Shown piece after piece: positions 60,902 to 64,000 of a stretch of DNA of 64,000 bases. The notes under the pieces were generated by a model. It was not told where the DNA came from. It did not search any database and saw only the letters and a list, made by a program, of their open reading frames with translations. Source of the stretch: a virus; the IMG/VR virus record IMGVR_UViG_3300042288_000930, positions 1 to 64,000 of that record. One strand, given 5' to 3'. Position numbers and translations under genes: made by a program. Every line of letters starts with the position of its first letter. Position 1 is the first letter of the stretch.

Positions 60902-62731
60902 TCAGAATTCAATAACAAGTTTGATATCTTCTACTTGGTCTGGAGCTCTGGTTATTAGTCTTCTGTTTTCAATATAAATGATTTCTCCAGAATTTGGTTG
61001 TAGTTCTGGAAGTGCTAATCCATTCGTGAACGTAGAACCCAACGCCGAAGCATTGAAAGTGGTATCAACAGTTCCTGTGATATTGGATGTTTGTCCAGTT
61101 ACTGCGAAAGTAGCATTTGAAATAAATGCTCTTACTACACCATTGTTTAGGTGATTTTCTGGCGATTGGAAATATTTCAAAACACCTGAAGTTGTAGAAC
61201 CAGAATCTAGAGTCCAAGCAACTACAGTTCCCTTAGCAACTCCACCACCAGGAAGAGATTGAGTAATTTCTTCGTCTTGCTGGAAAATGCCAGTAACATT
61301 GGTTAATTTAATCGCTCTAAGATTAGAAAGTGTGTCAACTGTGGCAAAGTTTGATGTGCCATAGAGATATGGGTCTTGTAGAATTCCAATTCTTCTAAAA
61401 TCATTCTCTACTGGAAAGTCTCCACCGCCCTCAGCATATGTCAAGCGAATATTTGTCATAATTCGCTTAGCATTTAATTCTACAATAGGATCGGCACCGT
61501 GTCCTCCCTGTGGTGATAACACACATTCAATCGCACCAATAGCAGTTGAAGAAACTGTTACGGGAGTTGTTAGTGCTGCGTCAGAATATACATTTCCATT
61601 TGTCAGCAAAACATTTGCGTAAGTATACCCAGTGCCAGCAGCGTGGAGAATAGCATAAGTAATGTTTCCAGATGAATTTGTTCCGAATTTGACGATTCCT
61701 CCACTTCCATCGCCAAAGATAGGAGTATATAGAGATGTTTGACTAGTTGGTAAATCAGATCCAATTGCTTTTAGTACAACTGTACTGATAGATCCATTAA
61801 CTGCCGCTGCTTGAACTGCACCGTCAGCAACAATGGGAATAAAATCTGTTGATAGGAATCTAAGAACATCATTTGTTGTAATGGTGTACATATACTTCCA
61901 AATATAATTACAAAAACCATTAGCGTCTACAGGTTCTTTGTAAATTCCATTAGAATATGTACCACTCGAAGGAGTTGTGGATGGTTCATATGCTACTGTA
62001 GGAAGAACACCACCAGGAAGAAGAGAAGCAGGTCTCTCACCGTTATATAAACACTTAAAAACTTCGTACTTGTTATTTACAACATAAAATTTGGCGGTTG
62101 AAATATTTTGGGAACCAGTGGAGCCACCAGATAAAACTACCGAAGAAGTTTTTTGTTCTGAATAGTCGGGTCTCCACATATCAAAACGACTGTTGGTTGA
62201 AATGTCCCAATTATATCTTCTTACAACTGGTCTAGCAAATTCACCAGTAATGCGTTTAGCAGCAAGAATGTCGGCATATGCTAGATATTTTTCTGTCTGG
62301 TTGTCGTAAGGAATTGTAGGAATATCATCAGTAGCAAAACGATATACACCCGTTAGAGCAGTAGCAGCAGTATTGCTACTTGTAATTGGATTGTATCCAG
62401 TTAATGTTGAACCCTGTGGTGGGACGGCAGAAGCAGTTGGACCAATAGCAGAAAGAAGAAGTGAGTTTGGATATGAAGCTACAACATCTGCTTTGAACGT
62501 AGCAGAAGCGAAATTAGCACCAACAAAAACTTTGTCACGACCAGCAACGAAATCAGTAGCTGACTTGTTATACACTTCTAGGTAAGCATACCATCTTTGT
62601 GGTCTACCAACAAAGAAGTACATTCTTGTTCTTTCTGAAGATGAATCTGAACCAGATAGCGGTTCTGTCAAAGACTCATAAAATTGTTTGGCATTAAAGA
62701 TTCTAAACTTTTCAGAGATTATTGCGGCCAT
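60902..62731 (-). CDS. 8: Baseplate wedge protein gp8
   Basis: A 609-residue protein, nearly twice T4 gp8 (334). The ends match: ISEKFRIFNAKQFYESL with MYFFVGRPQRW at the start (T4 VTSKFRTEKMLNFYNSI ... IFITFGRSEPW) and NSGEIIYIENRRLITRAPDQVEDIKLVIEF at the end (T4 SGEMIYMENRPPIIMAMDQTEEINILFTF). A central YIWKYMYTITTNDVLRFLSTDFIPI also fits (T4 YVWEYLFEI). The extra length is a beta-rich insert in the second half. gp8 joins gp7 in each baseplate wedge. Double late promoter upstream. Confidence 0.88.
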   Translation of the reverse strand: MAAIISEKFRIFNAKQFYESLTEPLSGSDSSSERTRMYFFVGRPQRWYAYLEVYNKSATDFVAGRDKVFVGANFASATFKADVVASYPNSLLLSAIGPTASAVPPQGSTLTGYNPITSSNTAATALTGVYRFATDDIPTIPYDNQTEKYLAYADILAAKRITGEFARPVVRRYNWDISTNSRFDMWRPDYSEQKTSSVVLSGGSTGSQNISTAKFYVVNNKYEVFKCLYNGERPASLLPGGVLPTVAYEPSTTPSSGTYSNGIYKEPVDANGFCNYIWKYMYTITTNDVLRFLSTDFIPIVADGAVQAAAVNGSISTVVLKAIGSDLPTSQTSLYTPIFGDGSGGIVKFGTNSSGNITYAILHAAGTGYTYANVLLTNGNVYSDAALTTPVTVSSTAIGAIECVLSPQGGHGADPIVELNAKRIMTNIRLTYAEGGGDFPVENDFRRIGILQDPYLYGTSNFATVDTLSNLRAIKLTNVTGIFQQDEEITQSLPGGGVAKGTVVAWTLDSGSTTSGVLKYFQSPENHLNNGVVRAFISNATFAVTGQTSNITGTVDTTFNASALGSTFTNGLALPELQPNSGEIIYIENRRLITRAPDQVEDIKLVIEF

Positions 62732-62767
62732 TGAAAATTTCTCTCTTGCTAATAGGTTCGTAATTCT

Positions 62768-62781
62768 TATTTATATTTATA
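62768..62781 (-). promoter_or_regulatory. Tandem late promoters of gp8
   Basis: Two overlapping TATAAATA octamers (62781-62774 and 62775-62768) on the minus strand, about 37 to 44 bases before the gp8 ATG. Confidence 0.75.
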
Positions 62782-62784
62782 GTA

Positions 62785-64000
62785 CTAATTTGTAGTTCTT
62801 AAGTAATCACCAGCATCGTGTGTCTTTGCTGTTGTATTATTTTGTCCTCGTAAAACTCCAATAAAACGATCAACTAATTTTGAAGTATAAGTTACTATTT
62901 CGTCACCAACCAGTAACTTGCCAGATGAAGGAAAACCATTGGTATTAGCAACATAGATGATAGTGCTGCTTGTCGTTAGTGGCATTTGTAGATATGCTCC
63001 TAGTTCATTCGTTGAACCATACCCAAGATTCATCAAGGTTTCTTCCGTAACTCCTTTGGATGACATTGAACGAACTTCGAAATCTTCTATGGTAATATCT
63101 CCATAAAGTCTATCGAATTGATCTAAAGAAATTCCGCCAAGTTGTAAGTAACCCATGTCATTGAACGCACCATTTTCAAATTTCTTTAATGTTGACCCCA
63201 AAGTTAATGGAGCAAATGATACGATAGATATTCCTGGTTCAGCATAAGTATCGGAAAATCCTGTAGGAATAGATTTAACTATTTCTTGTTTTACAGAATT
63301 GACAGAAGTAGATTTGACATTTTCCCAAAGAGTGTGTACATTAACAACAATTTGATTTTTTAAGGATACTACTGAATTTGGTGATATTAATATATTAAAT
63401 TGTGTTTCGGATCTTGAAGAATCATATTTAACATCTGCTACTGGTATGGTTTCAAAAAGTGGATGAATGCCAGTGGTTATTACTCTAGATGGTTCTAGAA
63501 GTTCTGTTGGACTAATAATAGATTCTGCTTCATGTACGGCAAATCCATATTCTAGATTTATGAGTGCCGAAACTAATAGTGTTGTCTTAATTTCTGGGAA
63601 GAAAGTTAATTCAACTTTTGTTGTTACTTTTTTCTCTGGATTTTTAATAATATCAAATCCTTTAGCAACATATACCCTTGGCGGTGTCAAATAACCGCTT
63701 CCACCATTAGTTAAAATAATATCAATAATTTCTCCCTTACTTTCTACAGCAAAACCGCTCGCACCTCCCCCCTGAGCAGGCGAAATAATAGTTCCGCCTT
63801 CATCTCTTAATGGTTGAGGAACAAAAATTAACTTAGGAGCATTTTCATACCCATAAGCTCCTGGTTGGATTCTAGATAATCCATATTGAGAATAATTTCT
63901 ATCATTCCATTCTAACTGAGTAACAGATCCATTTTGTATACTGGCAGTTACTGATAGTCCTTCCCCTCTTCCAACTTCCTCATTTGGAGTTACACTTAGT
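62785..64000 (-). CDS. Large baseplate protein, C-terminal part (gp7 position)
   Basis: The frame is open from the window's right edge (about residue -100 of the readable start) to the stop at 62785, so this is the last 404 or so residues of a larger gene. A TTG at 63690 can look like a start but reading continues above it (INGGSGY-type motif, N-G-G-S-G-Y-L-T-P-P). The end has FPSSGKLLVGDEIVTYTSK and GVLRGQNNTTAKTHDAGDYL, a G-x-E-x-I-x-Y ... RG ... H-x-x-G pattern common in phage structural proteins. Its place before gp8 matches gp7, a central baseplate wedge protein; sequence likeness to T4 gp7 was not checked. Confidence 0.65.
   Translation of the reverse strand, partial: LSVTPNEEVGRGEGLSVTASIQNGSVTQLEWNDRNYSQYGLSRIQPGAYGYENAPKLIFVPQPLRDEGGTIISPAQGGGASGFAVESKGEIIDIILTNGGSGYLTPPRVYVAKGFDIIKNPEKKVTTKVELTFFPEIKTTLLVSALINLEYGFAVHEAESIISPTELLEPSRVITTGIHPLFETIPVADVKYDSSRSETQFNILISPNSVVSLKNQIVVNVHTLWENVKSTSVNSVKQEIVKSIPTGFSDTYAEPGISIVSFAPLTLGSTLKKFENGAFNDMGYLQLGGISLDQFDRLYGDITIEDFEVRSMSSKGVTEETLMNLGYGSTNELGAYLQMPLTTSSTIIYVANTNGFPSSGKLLVGDEIVTYTSKLVDRFIGVLRGQNNTTAKTHDAGDYLRTTN

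Noticed and set aside
63690-63690. Apparent gene start at the TTG in the gp7-position gene
   Set aside because: The same frame is open without a stop up to the window edge and reads a normal N-G-G-S-G-Y motif just above, so the gene is partial.
1-64000. tRNA genes, CRISPR arrays, insertion sequences, integrase, psbA or other photosynthesis genes
   Set aside because: Nothing with these signatures was seen on either strand by eye; tRNAscan and similar searches were not possible here.

Overview
This window is part of the genome of a T4-like marine cyanophage (a cyanomyovirus, Kyanoviridae-like). The evidence is the T4 gene set in T4-like order (regA-62-44-45, 46-47-55, uvsW-uvsY, 3-23-22-21-67-20-19-18-17, 16-15-14-13, 8-7), together with accessory genes typical of cyanophages: a CobS-like AAA+ ATPase with a CobT-like VWA partner, DUF3110, and DUF5661/DUF6321 proteins. 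The sequence alone does not separate a Synechococcus from a Prochlorococcus host. No tRNA, CRISPR array, integrase, IS element or photosynthesis gene was seen here.

Layout, with almost everything on the minus strand (read right to left). At 1-3230 lies the replisome operon: gp45 sliding clamp, gp44/gp62 clamp loader and RegA repressor, with a Dam-type methyltransferase inserted between 44 and 62. At 3233-6746 is the CobS/CobT-like pair. At 6810-12837 are recombination and late transcription genes (46, 47, late sigma 55, uvsW, uvsY). At 12841-23070 are head and tail genes (3, 23, 22, 21, 67, 20, 19, 18, 17). At 23136-28457 are a DUF protein, small structural proteins and gp16-15-14-13. At 28542-40577 is a minus-strand adhesion and fibre block with a 2623-residue protein. 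At 40677-45949 three fibre genes lie on the plus strand, the only clear protein-coding genes on that strand. At 45978-64000 are two giant virion proteins (2102 and 2716 residues), two small coiled-coil proteins, gp8 and the end of a gp7-position protein. The genome is compact: no gene-free gap exceeds about 100 bases, and many genes join through ATGA or TAATG overlaps.

Transcription signals fall in two classes. The structural half has many T4-type late promoters (NATAAATA) just upstream of genes, and strong hairpin terminators after gp23, at 28501-28519 and between the converging fibre genes. The replication half has host sigma-70-like promoters. The most unusual locus is 10388-10576. There a sigma-70 promoter for late sigma gp55 stands back to back, with 4 bp between -35 boxes, with a perfect-consensus plus-strand sigma-70 promoter. 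That plus-strand promoter leads after about 120 nt to a perfect intrinsic terminator. This predicts an undescribed small RNA antisense to the end of the 138-residue gene at 10465-10881, made in competition with gp55 mRNA.

How it fits together: host RNA polymerase reads the sigma-70 promoters for replication, recombination and gp55. In the T4 model gp55, with the gp45 clamp loaded by gp44/62, then redirects polymerase to the late promoters that serve capsid, tail and fibre genes. All functional calls come from motif and family recognition by eye; no search or folding program was run.
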